Assembly (NCBI GenBank): GCA_045540335.1
Contig: JAZQHC010000025.1
Coordinates: 1-52,597, forward strand
Origin: RGIG7213 sp045540335
GTDB lineage: Bacteria > Bacillota > Clostridia > Oscillospirales > CAG-272
Direction: 5' to 3'
Length of the DNA: 52,597 bases
Positions 23,921 to 33,890 of this stretch are shown one piece after another; position 1 is the first letter of the stretch, and each line of letters starts with the position of its first letter. The translations under genes were made by a program, and so were the position numbers. The notes under the pieces are model-generated. The model did not search any database. It was given only the letters and a program-made list of their open reading frames with translations, and was not told the DNA's origin.

Positions 23921-24958
23921 ATGAATAAAAGTTACAGTGAAAGCTATAAGCAGGCGGGCGTTGATATTACTGCGGGATATAAAGCAGTGGAATTGATGAA
24001 AAAGCACATCGCTTCAACCGTTAACGACGGTGTCGTTTCCGGTATAGGCGGGTTCGGCGGTTTGTTTCAGCCGAATATTTCGGGTATGTCACAGCCTGTT
24101 CTTGTCTCCGGTACTGACGGTGTAGGTACAAAGCTTAAATTGGCATTTATTTTGGACAAGCATGATACCGTTGGCATAGATTGCGTTGCGATGTGTGTAA
24201 ACGACGTTATATGCTGCGGCGCTGCCCCATTGTTCTTTCTTGATTATATTGCATGCGGTAAAAACGTGCCTGAAAAGATTGCTTCGATAGTTTCAGGTAT
24301 AGCAGACGGATGCCGTCAATCAGGTGCTGCCTTGATAGGCGGTGAAACTGCGGAAATGCCGGGATTCTACCCGATAGACGAATACGATCTTGCAGGCTTT
24401 ACCGTTGGTATGGTAGATAGGGCGAAAATAATTGATAATTCAAAGATAGCAGATGGAGACGCTATAATTGCTATTCCTTCAAGCGGCGTTCATTCTAACG
24501 GCTTTTCTCTTGTAAGACGTGTGCTTCTTCAAGATGAAAAAAATGCGTTTACATATAGCGATGAATTAGGTGCAACGATAGGCGAAACACTTCTTACACC
24601 CACAAAAATATATGTAAAACCGATACTTTCCCTTATTGAAAAAGTAAATGTGAAGGGAATCTCGCATATAACGGGCGGCGGATTTTATGAAAATATTCCG
24701 CGCAGTATTCCGGAAGGCCTCGGCGCTTCAATAAACAAAAGCACGGTTAAAATACCGCCGATATTCTCTCTTATCCAAAAAACGGGCAATATTCCCGAAA
24801 GAGATATGTTTAATACGTTTAATATGGGCGTTGGTATGTGCGTGATAGTTGATAGCGCAGATGCCGATAAAACGGTGCAGATCCTTAATGAAAACGGCGA
24901 AAAGGCGTATATAATGGGCGAAGTTAAAAAAGGCATCGAGGGCGTTCAGATATGGTAA
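23921..24958 (+). CDS. purM: Phosphoribosylformylglycinamidine cyclo-ligase (AIR synthetase)
   Basis: A 345-residue PurM. The SYKQAGVDI start, FGGLFQ, GTDGVGTKLKLA (glycine-rich, about residues 66-77), IGGETAEMPGFY and HITGGGF motifs are typical. It makes AIR from FGAM with ATP. Its last codons overlap purN by seven bases, indicating translational coupling. Confidence 0.96.
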   Translation: MNKSYSESYKQAGVDITAGYKAVELMKKHIASTVNDGVVSGIGGFGGLFQPNISGMSQPVLVSGTDGVGTKLKLAFILDKHDTVGIDCVAMCVNDVICCGAAPLFFLDYIACGKNVPEKIASIVSGIADGCRQSGAALIGGETAEMPGFYPIDEYDLAGFTVGMVDRAKIIDNSKIADGDAIIAIPSSGVHSNGFSLVRRVLLQDEKNAFTYSDELGATIGETLLTPTKIYVKPILSLIEKVNVKGISHITGGGFYENIPRSIPEGLGASINKSTVKIPPIFSLIQKTGNIPERDMFNTFNMGVGMCVIVDSADADKTVQILNENGEKAYIMGEVKKGIEGVQIW

Positions 24959-25551
24959 AAATAGGCGTGCTTGTTTCCGGCGGCGGCACTAATTTACAGG
25001 CGTTGATAGATGCTGAAAAAAGCGGAATTATTAAAAGCGGCAAAATAAGCCTTGTTATATCAAATAAAAAAGACGCCTATGCTTTAACAAGGGCTGAAAA
25101 CAATAACATAAAAACTGCAACCGTTATAAAAAAGGAATATCCTAACACCGCAGCGTTTGAAAATGCTATAATAAACCTTCTTGAAGAAAACGGTATTCAG
25201 CTTATAATTCTTGCAGGATTTATGTGCATATTAAGTGCAGATTTTACCAAAAAATACGAAAATAGAATAATCAACGTTCATCCTTCGTTGATACCGTCGT
25301 TCTGCGGTGCGGGCTTTTACGGCTTGCATGTGCATGAAGCAGCGCTTGCATACGGTGTTAAAGTTACAGGTGCAACGGTGCACTTTGTAAACGAAATACC
25401 CGATGGCGGAAAAATTATTGCCCAAAAAGCGGTTAATATAGAAGAAGGCGACACCCCTGAGGTATTGCAACGCCGTGTTATGGAAAATGCAGAATGGATA
25501 ATATTGCCACAGGCAACAGAAAAAATATGCAAAGAAATGATAGGAGAGTGA
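24952..25551 (+). CDS. purN: Phosphoribosylglycinamide formyltransferase
   Basis: A 199-residue folate-dependent GAR transformylase. The SGGGTNLQAL loop (about residues 9-18), the HPSLIPSF catalytic region near residue 105 and GATVHFVNE near 140 are typical. It makes FGAR from GAR and 10-formyl-THF. It overlaps purM and lies five bases before the purO-like gene. Confidence 0.95.
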   Translation: MVKIGVLVSGGGTNLQALIDAEKSGIIKSGKISLVISNKKDAYALTRAENNNIKTATVIKKEYPNTAAFENAIINLLEENGIQLIILAGFMCILSADFTKKYENRIINVHPSLIPSFCGAGFYGLHVHEAALAYGVKVTGATVHFVNEIPDGGKIIAQKAVNIEEGDTPEVLQRRVMENAEWIILPQATEKICKEMIGE

Positions 25552-25556
25552 AGAAA

Positions 25557-26267
25557 ATGAAGACGTACGATATCAAAAAGCTGCTTTCAGAAAATACGTA
25601 CCCGGGCAGAGGTATTATTATCGGTCAATCGGCAGACGGTAAATATGCGGTAACTGCGTATTTTATCATGGGCAGAAGCGAGAATTCACGTAACAGGGTA
25701 TTTGTTCAAGAAGGCGATGATGTAAGGACAAAGGCGTATGATCCTTCAAAGCTTAAAGATCCTTCACTTATTATCTACTATCCGGTAAGAAAATATGACA
25801 ATAAGCTTATTGTAACCAACGGCGACCAAACCGATACGATTTATGAATCTCTTAAAGATGGCGGCTGCTTTGCAAAAGCTCTCAGAACAAGAGAGTTCGA
25901 GCCCGATGCCCCCAACTACACCCCGAGAATCAGCGGTATGCTTTCATTTAACGACGGCGGTTTTTCGTATAAAATGAGCATACTGAAAAGTGCAGACGAA
26001 AACGGTTCTGCTTGTAACAGATATTTTTACGAATATCAACCTATAAACGGTATTGGGCATTTTATACACACGTATATGCATGACGGCAATCCAATACCTA
26101 CGTTTGAAGGTGAGCCCGAAAGAATATATATAGACAGCAATATCAACGATTTTGCAGACCTTTTATGGGAAAACTTGAATAACGATAACAAGGTTTCACT
26201 TTTTGTTCGCTACATTGATCTTCAAACACGCGAAGAATCAACTGTTGTAATAAACAAAAATAACTGA
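25557..26267 (+). CDS. purO: IMP cyclohydrolase, PurO-like
   Basis: A 236-residue protein of the archaeal-type IMP cyclohydrolase family, expected to close the last ring from FAICAR to IMP. Recognised from the NTYPGRGIIIGQS start, AVTAYFIMGRSENSRNRVF (about residues 30-50) and the TPRISGMLSF segment. ATG 25557 is chosen because TAGGAGAG lies upstream; a longer frame starts inside purN. It is followed 17 bp later by a stand-alone AICAR formyltransferase, so the two replace bifunctional PurH. Confidence 0.85.
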   Translation: MKTYDIKKLLSENTYPGRGIIIGQSADGKYAVTAYFIMGRSENSRNRVFVQEGDDVRTKAYDPSKLKDPSLIIYYPVRKYDNKLIVTNGDQTDTIYESLKDGGCFAKALRTREFEPDAPNYTPRISGMLSFNDGGFSYKMSILKSADENGSACNRYFYEYQPINGIGHFIHTYMHDGNPIPTFEGEPERIYIDSNINDFADLLWENLNNDNKVSLFVRYIDLQTREESTVVINKNN

Positions 26268-26284
26268 AAGCAGAGGAATGTGCA

Positions 26285-27469
26285 ATGAAAGAATTTGAAC
26301 TTAAATACGGTTGTAACCCTAATCAAAAGCCATCAAAAATTTATATGCACGACGGAAGCGAGCTTCCTATCGAAGTGTTGTGCGGTAAACCGGGATATAT
26401 CAACTTTTTAGATGCCTTTAACTCTTATCAGCTTGTAAAAGAATTAAAAGCAGCGACAAACTTGCCATCTGCAGCTTCTTTCAAGCATGTTTCACCGGCA
26501 GGTGCGGCTGTTGCAGTTCCGCTTGATGATACACTTAAAAAAATATATTTCGTAGAAAATATTGAAGGGTTTGATTCTTCTCCTCTTGCGTGGGCGTATG
26601 CAAGGGCAAGGGGAACAGACAGAATGTCGTCTTTCGGCGATTGGATCGCACTTTCCGATACTTGCGATAAGGCTACTGCACTTATAATCAAGCGCGAGGT
26701 TTCAGACGGTGTTATAGCGCCCGCATACACGGAAGAAGCTTTGGAAATATTGAAAACAAAGCGTAACGGAAACTATAACGTTGTAAAGATTGATGAAAAT
26801 TATACCCCTGACCCTATTGAACGCAAGCAGGTTTACGGTATCACGTTTGAACAGGGAAGAAACGAGCTTAAAATTGATAACGACATTCTTTCCGATGTGG
26901 TTACGGCAAACAAAAATATTCCCGATGATGCAAAGCGCGACCTTGTAATTGCACTTATCACGCTTAAATATACGCAATCCAACTCTGTTTGCTATGCCAA
27001 AGGCGGGCAAACGATAGGTGTTGGCGCAGGTCAACAGTCAAGGGTACATTGCACGCGTCTTGCAGGCAACAAGGCAGACGTTTGGTTTTTACGCCAGCAC
27101 CCCAAAACACTTGCACTTCAATTTAAAGAGGGAATGGCGCTTGCAGATAAAAATAACTGCATAGATGTTTTTGTTTCCGAAGATCACGAGGATGTTACAG
27201 GTGACGACGTTTGGCAAAACTTCTTTGCAGTACGCCCCGAGCCTATTTCAAGAGATGAAAAGAAAGAATATCTTTCAAAAATGACGGGTGTATCGCTTGG
27301 CTCGGATGCTTTCTTCCCGTTTTCTGATAATATTGAAAGGGCACGCAGAAGCGGTGTTCAATACATTGCAGAACCCGGCGGTTCTATCCGCGACGATCTT
27401 GTTATAGAATGTGCAGATAAATACGGTATGGCAATGGCGTTTACAAAAATACGTCTTTTCCACCATTGA
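26285..27469 (+). CDS. Stand-alone AICAR formyltransferase (PurH C-terminal domain type)
   Basis: A 394-residue protein that begins directly with the AICARFT part of PurH (LKYGCNPNQKPSKIY) and lacks the N-terminal IMP cyclohydrolase domain. The ASFKHVSPAGAAVA motif (about residues 63-76) contains the catalytic Lys-His, and AEPGGSIRDD is near the C-terminus. It formylates AICAR to FAICAR, which the PurO-like enzyme would cyclise. Such monofunctional forms have been called PurV. Confidence 0.9.
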   Translation: MKEFELKYGCNPNQKPSKIYMHDGSELPIEVLCGKPGYINFLDAFNSYQLVKELKAATNLPSAASFKHVSPAGAAVAVPLDDTLKKIYFVENIEGFDSSPLAWAYARARGTDRMSSFGDWIALSDTCDKATALIIKREVSDGVIAPAYTEEALEILKTKRNGNYNVVKIDENYTPDPIERKQVYGITFEQGRNELKIDNDILSDVVTANKNIPDDAKRDLVIALITLKYTQSNSVCYAKGGQTIGVGAGQQSRVHCTRLAGNKADVWFLRQHPKTLALQFKEGMALADKNNCIDVFVSEDHEDVTGDDVWQNFFAVRPEPISRDEKKEYLSKMTGVSLGSDAFFPFSDNIERARRSGVQYIAEPGGSIRDDLVIECADKYGMAMAFTKIRLFHH

Positions 27470-27486
27470 TCAAAAGGGGCACTGAA

Positions 27487-28761
27487 ATGAAGATACTTGT
27501 CGTAGGCGGCGGCGGACGCGAACACGCCATAATAAAATCATTAAAGAAAAGCAGTAAGGTTGAAAAAATATATGCTTTGCCCGGTAACGGCGGTATATCT
27601 TACGATGCCGAGTGCGTTAATATAGGTGCTAAGGATATCGACGGTATAGTAAAATTTGCACTTGATAAGCAAATAGATTTTGCAGTCGTAGCACCTGATG
27701 ATCCGCTTGTTTTAGGCGCTGTTGATGCACTTCATAAGGTTGGTATAAAATGCTTCGGTCCTTGTGCAAATGCGGCGATCATCGAAGGAAGTAAGGTGTT
27801 TTCCAAAGACCTTATGAAAAAATACGGTATTCCCACGGCATATTATGAGAATTTCAACGATAAAGAAGCGGCAATAAAATACCTTGAATCTGCATCTTAT
27901 CCAATAGTAATCAAGGCTGATGGGCTTGCACTTGGTAAAGGCGTTGTCATAGCCGAGGATTTTGCAGGTGCAAAGGCGGCTGTAATTTCTATGATGGAAG
28001 ATAAGATATTCGGTGAAAGCGGTTCAAACGTTGTTATCGAGCAGTTTTTGAATGGCGTTGAGGTTTCCGTTTTAGCATTTACTGACGGTAAAACGGTTGT
28101 ACCTATGGTTTCCTCTATGGATCATAAACGCGCGCTTGATAATGACAAAGGTGATAATACAGGCGGTATGGGTACTGTTGCGCCAAACCCTTACTATACA
28201 CCCGAAATTGCAGATATCTGTATGAAACAGATATTTATGCCTACGATAAACGCTATGCGTGCAGAGGGCAGAACATTTAAAGGTTGTTTGTACTTCGGAT
28301 TGATGATTTGCGGCGGAAAGCCGTATGTTATAGAATATAACTGCAGATTTGGCGATCCTGAAACGCAGGTAGTGCTGCCGCTTTTAAAAACAGATCTTTT
28401 AGATATAATGCTCGCAGTTGAAGAAGAAAGGCTTGATACTGTAAATATTGAATTTGACAGCGGTGCAGCGTGCTGTGTAGTATTGGCGTCAGGCGGATAT
28501 CCCAAAAAATACGAGGTTGGCAAACGTATAGAATTGGGCGATGCGGAACGTAATAACAACGTTACGATCTTCCACGCAGGAACAAAGGTAGTAAACGAAG
28601 AATTGGTTACCTCAGGCGGAAGAGTTTTAGGTGTTACGGCAACGGCGCCTACTTTAAATGAAGCAGTTTGTCTTGCGTACGAAAGTGCGAACATGATCAA
28701 TTTTGAAAATTTGCACAAGCGCAGTGATATAGGTCAAACGGCGCTTAAAGCAATAAAATAA
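27487..28761 (+). CDS. purD: Phosphoribosylamine-glycine ligase
   Basis: A 424-residue ATP-grasp enzyme making GAR. The MKILVVGGGGREHAI start, PDDPLVLGAVDAL, IKADGLALGKGV (about residues 141-152) and NTGGMG motifs are diagnostic. ATG 27487 is chosen because AAAAGGGG lies 7 bases upstream; an earlier in-frame codon overlaps the preceding gene. Confidence 0.95.
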   Translation: MKILVVGGGGREHAIIKSLKKSSKVEKIYALPGNGGISYDAECVNIGAKDIDGIVKFALDKQIDFAVVAPDDPLVLGAVDALHKVGIKCFGPCANAAIIEGSKVFSKDLMKKYGIPTAYYENFNDKEAAIKYLESASYPIVIKADGLALGKGVVIAEDFAGAKAAVISMMEDKIFGESGSNVVIEQFLNGVEVSVLAFTDGKTVVPMVSSMDHKRALDNDKGDNTGGMGTVAPNPYYTPEIADICMKQIFMPTINAMRAEGRTFKGCLYFGLMICGGKPYVIEYNCRFGDPETQVVLPLLKTDLLDIMLAVEEERLDTVNIEFDSGAACCVVLASGGYPKKYEVGKRIELGDAERNNNVTIFHAGTKVVNEELVTSGGRVLGVTATAPTLNEAVCLAYESANMINFENLHKRSDIGQTALKAIK

Positions 28762-28775
28762 GGTAGTAGTGCATT

Positions 28776-31700
28776 ATGGTTTACAGAATATATACAGAAA
28801 AGGATACTTCACTTTCTAACGAGGCTGTATCACTTTGCGGCGAACTTCGTACGCAATTATCAATTAAAAATCTGAAGGGGGTAAGACTTCTTAACAGATA
28901 CGACGTTGAGGGCCTTGAAAAATCATTATTTGAAAAAAGCATAAATACGGTATTTTCAGAACCTCAACTTGACCACGTTTATAACGAATTGCCCGATGCA
29001 AACGGCGCGTACGTTTTCGCCGTTGAATATTTACCCGGGCAGTTTGACCAAAGGGCGGATTCTGCCGCACAGTGCATACAGCTTTTGACGGGTGCTGAAA
29101 GGCCTACCGTAAGAACTGCAAAGGTTTATTATCTTCAAGGCGAATTGACTGACAGCGAAAAGAAAGCGGTTGAAAAATATATAATCAACCCTGTTGAATC
29201 AAGAAAAGCATCATTGGAAAAGCATGACACCCTGGCGGCTGTTTATTCCATTCCGGAAGGCGTTGAAACTCTTCACGGCTTCATCAACATGGAAGGGGGA
29301 GAGCTTGAGGCATTTGTACAAAAGTATTCCCTTGCTATGGATGCAGACGATATCCGCTTCTGCCGCGATTATTTCAGAACGGAAAAAAGAGATCCTACTA
29401 TCACCGAAATCAGAATGATAGATACATACTGGTCTGACCACTGCCGCCATACCACGTTTTTAACGACTATCGACAGTGCTGATATCGAGCACGACGGTGT
29501 AAAAGCGGCGTATGACGAGTATATAAAAATCAGATCAGAGCTGGGCAGAACAAAGCCTATAAATCTTATGGATATAGCCACTATCGGTGCAAGATATCTG
29601 AAGGTTAAAGGAAAGCTGCCGAAAATCGACGAAAGCGAAGAAATAAACGCATGTACTGTAAAAGTAGATGTCGATGTTGACGGCGAAATAGAAAAATGGC
29701 TGTTGCTTTTCAAAAACGAAACGCACAACCACCCCACGGAAATAGAGCCTTTCGGCGGTGCTGCCACCTGTATAGGCGGTGCTATACGCGACCCGTTGTC
29801 GGGCAGGGCATACGTTTATCAGGCTATGCGTGTAACGGGCGCGGCTGATCCGCACGTTTCAGTTGCGGATACTATTCCCGGCAAGCTTCAGCAAAGAAAG
29901 ATAGTAACTACTGCCGCGGCAGGATATTCCTCGTACGGTAACCAGATTGGTCTTGCAACCGGTCAGGTAGATGAAATATATCACCCCGGGTATGTTGCCA
30001 AGCGCCTTGAAATAGGCACGGTAGTTGGTGCGGCACCCGAAAAGAACGTTGTAAGAGAAGTGCCTGCCCCCGGCGATATAGTAGTTCTTCTTGGCGGCAG
30101 AACGGGAAGAGACGGTTGCGGCGGTGCAACAGGTTCTTCAAAATCTCATACCGCTGAATCAATACACACTTGCGGTGCAGAGGTTCAAAAAGGTAACGCA
30201 CCCGAAGAAAGAAAGCTTCAAAGGCTTATGCGTAACCCTGAAGCTTCAACACTTATAAAGCGTTGTAACGACTTTGGCGCGGGCGGCGTTTCGGTTGCAA
30301 TAGGTGAATTGGCAGACGGTCTTTATATAAATTTAGATAGTGTTCCCAAAAAATACGAAGGTCTTGACGGAACAGAATTAGCAATAAGTGAATCGCAGGA
30401 AAGAATGGCAGTTGTGCTTGACCCTGCAGACGTTCAGAAATTCTGTGCTATCGCTAAAGAAGAAAATCTCGAATCAACGATCGTTGCCACCGTTACTGAA
30501 GAAAAACGCTTGAAAATGGAATGGCACGGTAAAATCATTGTAGATATATCGCGCGAATTTCTTAATTCAAATGGTGCCGAAAAGCATATCAGCGTGTTTG
30601 CAGGCAAAAAATCATTTTCTGATAAAGTAGTAAACGGCACGTTTGAAGAGGAATACAAGTCACTTGCAAGCGATTACAACGTTTGTTCTAAGCGCGGCCT
30701 TTCCGAAAGGTTTGATTCTACTATCGGCGCGGCAACGGTTTTGATGCCGTTCGGCGGAAAATATCAACGTACGCCTGCACAGGCGATGGTTGCTAAATTG
30801 CCCGTAGGCCCCCGTCATACGAATACAGCTTCTGTTATTGCTTGGGGATATAACCCGTTTATAATGTCGGAAGATCAGTATTCAGGCGCATATCTTGCGG
30901 TTGTTGAATCACTTTGCAAACTTGCTTGCAGCGGCGTTGAAAGCCCTGATATGTATTTGACCTTCCAGGAATATTTTGAAAAACCGAAAAACGATCCTTC
31001 CCGCTGGGGCAAACCTTTCGCGGCTTTACTTGGTGCGCTTGCAGCACAGCTTGATTTTGAGGTTGCATCTATCGGCGGTAAAGACTCGATGAGTGGTACG
31101 TTTGAGAATATCGATGTTCCCCCCACGCTTGTTTCATATGCCGTAGGCTGCGGTGACAGTAGGGGCGTTATATCTCCCGAATTTAAAAAAGCAGGCTCAA
31201 AGGTAGTTATTATTAAACCTGAATATCGTGATAATGGATTGCCTACTGCCGAAAGTGTAAAAGCAAATATCGAATTTGTAAATAAGCTTATCAAAAACGG
31301 CAAGGTTCTTTCTGCATATACACCCACGTACGGCGGCGTTGCAGAGGCAATTATGAAAATGGCGTTGGGTAATAAGATCGGCTTTAAGTACAACGATGAT
31401 CTTCAAATGCAAGAAATATTCGGATATTCTTACGGCAGCTTTATTTTAGAGCTTGATTGTCAGTGTGATATCGGTAAAACGATAGGCTATACGACTGAAG
31501 AATATTCGCTTTCCTATAAAGGCGAAAAGGTTTGCTTGTGCGGAATTGAAAAATTGTACGAGGACGAGCTTGAAGACGTTTATTCTTGCAATATCGATTA
31601 TAATAAAGAAGACAAGATAACGGCATATGAATATCGCGCAGAATCATATCCCACACCGAAAGTAGGCATTGCGAAGCCCAAGTTCTTGATACCTGTATTT

Positions 31701-32474
31701 CCGGGAACAAACTGCGAATACGATACGGAAAAAGCCATAGTTTCCGCAGGTGGCGAAGCTGAAATATTCGTAATAAATAATATGACTGCTGCCGATGTTA
31801 CAGAAAGTGCTGCAGCATTTGCCGAAAAAATATCACAATCTCAGGTTATTTTCGTACCGGGCGGATTTTCAGGCGGAGATGAACCGGAAGGATCGGGCAA
31901 ATTCATCACGGCGTTTTTCCGCAACCCGATGATATTCGAACAGGTGAAAAATCTGCTTGATAGTCGCGATGGTCTTATGGCGGGTATTTGTAACGGCTTC
32001 CAGGCTTTGATAAAGCTTGGACTCGTTCCGTTTGGCGAAATAATAGAAACGGATAAAAACTGCCCTACGCTTACCTTTAATACCATAGGAAGACACCAAT
32101 CCAAAATAGTAAACACCCGCATTGCTTCAAATAAATCACCGTGGCTTTCTGCTACGAATGTAGGAGACGTATATGCAGTGCCGATATCACACGGTGAAGG
32201 CAGATTCGTATGCCCTAAAGATTTATTTGAAAAATTAGTTTCCAACGGTCAGATAGCAACCCAATACGTTGATATGAACGGAAACCCGACGTACGATATT
32301 GCTTTTAACCCTAACGGTTCGTACTGTGCGGTAGAGGGAATTACTTCGCCTGACGGAAGGGTTCTCGGTAAAATGGGCCATACGGAAAGATGGTCAAACG
32401 GGCTTTATAAAAACGTTCCCGGAAATTACGATATGAAGTTGTTTGAATCTGCAATAAAATATTTTAAGATATAA
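28776..32474 (+). CDS. purL: Phosphoribosylformylglycinamidine synthase, single-chain
   Basis: A 1232-residue FGAM synthase joining the PurS-like N-terminus, the two ATPase half-domains and a C-terminal glutamine amidotransferase (about residues 970-1232) with nucleophile Cys1072 in GICNGFQ. TYWSDHCRHTTF and ETHNHPTEIEPFGGAAT are hallmark motifs. The long single-chain form is common in Clostridia, in contrast to the split PurS-PurQ-PurL of Bacillus. It makes FGAM from FGAR, glutamine and ATP. Confidence 0.96.
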   Translation: MVYRIYTEKDTSLSNEAVSLCGELRTQLSIKNLKGVRLLNRYDVEGLEKSLFEKSINTVFSEPQLDHVYNELPDANGAYVFAVEYLPGQFDQRADSAAQCIQLLTGAERPTVRTAKVYYLQGELTDSEKKAVEKYIINPVESRKASLEKHDTLAAVYSIPEGVETLHGFINMEGGELEAFVQKYSLAMDADDIRFCRDYFRTEKRDPTITEIRMIDTYWSDHCRHTTFLTTIDSADIEHDGVKAAYDEYIKIRSELGRTKPINLMDIATIGARYLKVKGKLPKIDESEEINACTVKVDVDVDGEIEKWLLLFKNETHNHPTEIEPFGGAATCIGGAIRDPLSGRAYVYQAMRVTGAADPHVSVADTIPGKLQQRKIVTTAAAGYSSYGNQIGLATGQVDEIYHPGYVAKRLEIGTVVGAAPEKNVVREVPAPGDIVVLLGGRTGRDGCGGATGSSKSHTAESIHTCGAEVQKGNAPEERKLQRLMRNPEASTLIKRCNDFGAGGVSVAIGELADGLYINLDSVPKKYEGLDGTELAISESQERMAVVLDPADVQKFCAIAKEENLESTIVATVTEEKRLKMEWHGKIIVDISREFLNSNGAEKHISVFAGKKSFSDKVVNGTFEEEYKSLASDYNVCSKRGLSERFDSTIGAATVLMPFGGKYQRTPAQAMVAKLPVGPRHTNTASVIAWGYNPFIMSEDQYSGAYLAVVESLCKLACSGVESPDMYLTFQEYFEKPKNDPSRWGKPFAALLGALAAQLDFEVASIGGKDSMSGTFENIDVPPTLVSYAVGCGDSRGVISPEFKKAGSKVVIIKPEYRDNGLPTAESVKANIEFVNKLIKNGKVLSAYTPTYGGVAEAIMKMALGNKIGFKYNDDLQMQEIFGYSYGSFILELDCQCDIGKTIGYTTEEYSLSYKGEKVCLCGIEKLYEDELEDVYSCNIDYNKEDKITAYEYRAESYPTPKVGIAKPKFLIPVFPGTNCEYDTEKAIVSAGGEAEIFVINNMTAADVTESAAAFAEKISQSQVIFVPGGFSGGDEPEGSGKFITAFFRNPMIFEQVKNLLDSRDGLMAGICNGFQALIKLGLVPFGEIIETDKNCPTLTFNTIGRHQSKIVNTRIASNKSPWLSATNVGDVYAVPISHGEGRFVCPKDLFEKLVSNGQIATQYVDMNGNPTYDIAFNPNGSYCAVEGITSPDGRVLGKMGHTERWSNGLYKNVPGNYDMKLFESAIKYFKI

Positions 32475-32481
32475 GGATCAT

Positions 32482-32943
32482 ATGAAAAGATTATTTTCTA
32501 CTCTTGCCGCAGTATCGGCATTATCTGCATTTGGTTTGTTTTTATTGACTGTATTAGACGGTATCTCAAAAACGTTGACCAAAAGCACTGCACTTACCAC
32601 AGAAGAATCTGCCCTGATAGAAAAATTGGGCGACCCTAAATGGACTGATTATTTTTTCTCGTTCATTACAGCCTTTATATTACTTTTATTGGGCATATTT
32701 CTTATTGTGGTATATGTAAAAGACAGGGCAACGTTTGCCCCTGCCGCATCACACATATTGTCGCTTGGATCGATAGTTATGGTAATGATGTGTATGAAAA
32801 CGGTGCTTGACGGTAAAATTGCGCTTATGTATGACAGTAAGCAAATGTTTGCAGCGCTTGCCTTAACGTTGATTACCTATGCATTTTTGATGGTGTATTC
32901 TTCTATTACGCTTACTACTAAGGAGTTTAAAAGGTACTTATGA
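32482..32943 (+). CDS. Small four-helix membrane protein of unknown function
   Basis: A 153-residue protein with about four membrane helices (residues about 7-28, 57-80, 90-108 and 120-142). AAGGA lies five bases upstream, and it begins 7 bp after purL, so it belongs to the purine operon. Its ATGA stop overlaps the next gene's start. I do not recognise the family. Confidence 0.75.
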   Translation: MKRLFSTLAAVSALSAFGLFLLTVLDGISKTLTKSTALTTEESALIEKLGDPKWTDYFFSFITAFILLLLGIFLIVVYVKDRATFAPAASHILSLGSIVMVMMCMKTVLDGKIALMYDSKQMFAALALTLITYAFLMVYSSITLTTKEFKRYL

Positions 32944-33890
32944 AAATAACGGTACTTGATAAATGCACTCTTACGGTAGGTGATATAGATTTTTCGCCCA
33001 TTGAAGCCTTAGGGCAGGTGGAATATTTTGATATACTTTCGAAAGAAGATATCATCAGCTGTGCAAAGGATTCCGATGCCATTATCTGTAACAAAGCCGT
33101 AATAGATGGTGAAATAATGGAAAACTGCAAGAATCTTAAATATATAGGATTGTTTGCAACCGGATATAATAATATCGACCTTGAAGAGGCTTCGCTGCGA
33201 AATATCGCAGTGGTGAATGTTCCCGGGTATTCCACAAATTCTGTCGCACAGCTTACCATGGCATATATACTTTCGCAAACAACGTCGCTTGCTAAATATG
33301 ATGCATCTACCCATAATGGGGAATGGATAAAATCGCATACGTTTTCCTATTTTCCGTATCCCATAGCCGAATTGGCAGGTAAAACGCTTGGTATATACGG
33401 TATGGGCGCAATAGGAAGAAAGGTTGCGCAATGCGCCGAATCGTTTGATATGAACGTGATAGTTCATACGCGTACCGTACGCGATAATGATTATGAATAC
33501 GTAAGCCTTGAAGAATTGTTCAAACGAAGCGACTATATTTCTTTGCATGCACCGTTAACAGAAGAGAATAAAGGGTTAATATGCAAAAAAACGCTTTCTA
33601 TGATGAAGCCTACGGCGTATCTTATCAACACTTCTCGCGGCGGTGTGGTTAACGAACAAGATCTGGCTGATGCATTGAACAACGGTACTATTGCGGGTGC
33701 TGCAATCGACGTTCTGACGGTTGAGCCTATGAGCAGCGAAACACCGCTTTTAAAGGCTAAAAATTGTACTATTACCCCACATATTGCGTGGGCTTCGATA
33801 GAGTCAAGAAAACGCCTGATACAAAAAGTTGCGGAAAATATAAAGGCGTACCAGAACGGTACGCCCCAAAACGTGGTTAATAAACTATGA
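32940..33890 (+). CDS. D-2-hydroxyacid dehydrogenase (glycerate dehydrogenase-like)
   Basis: A 316-residue NAD(P)-dependent oxidoreductase. The Rossmann loop GMGAIGRKVAQ is at about residues 153-163. INTSRGGVVNEQDL and HIAWAS carry the conserved Arg, Glu and His of the family. The best guess is hydroxypyruvate/glycerate or a related 2-ketoacid. It is the last gene of the purine operon, translationally coupled to the membrane protein (ATGA overlap); its stop overlaps a convergent gene by six bases. Confidence 0.88.
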   Translation: MKITVLDKCTLTVGDIDFSPIEALGQVEYFDILSKEDIISCAKDSDAIICNKAVIDGEIMENCKNLKYIGLFATGYNNIDLEEASLRNIAVVNVPGYSTNSVAQLTMAYILSQTTSLAKYDASTHNGEWIKSHTFSYFPYPIAELAGKTLGIYGMGAIGRKVAQCAESFDMNVIVHTRTVRDNDYEYVSLEELFKRSDYISLHAPLTEENKGLICKKTLSMMKPTAYLINTSRGGVVNEQDLADALNNGTIAGAAIDVLTVEPMSSETPLLKAKNCTITPHIAWASIESRKRLIQKVAENIKAYQNGTPQNVVNKL

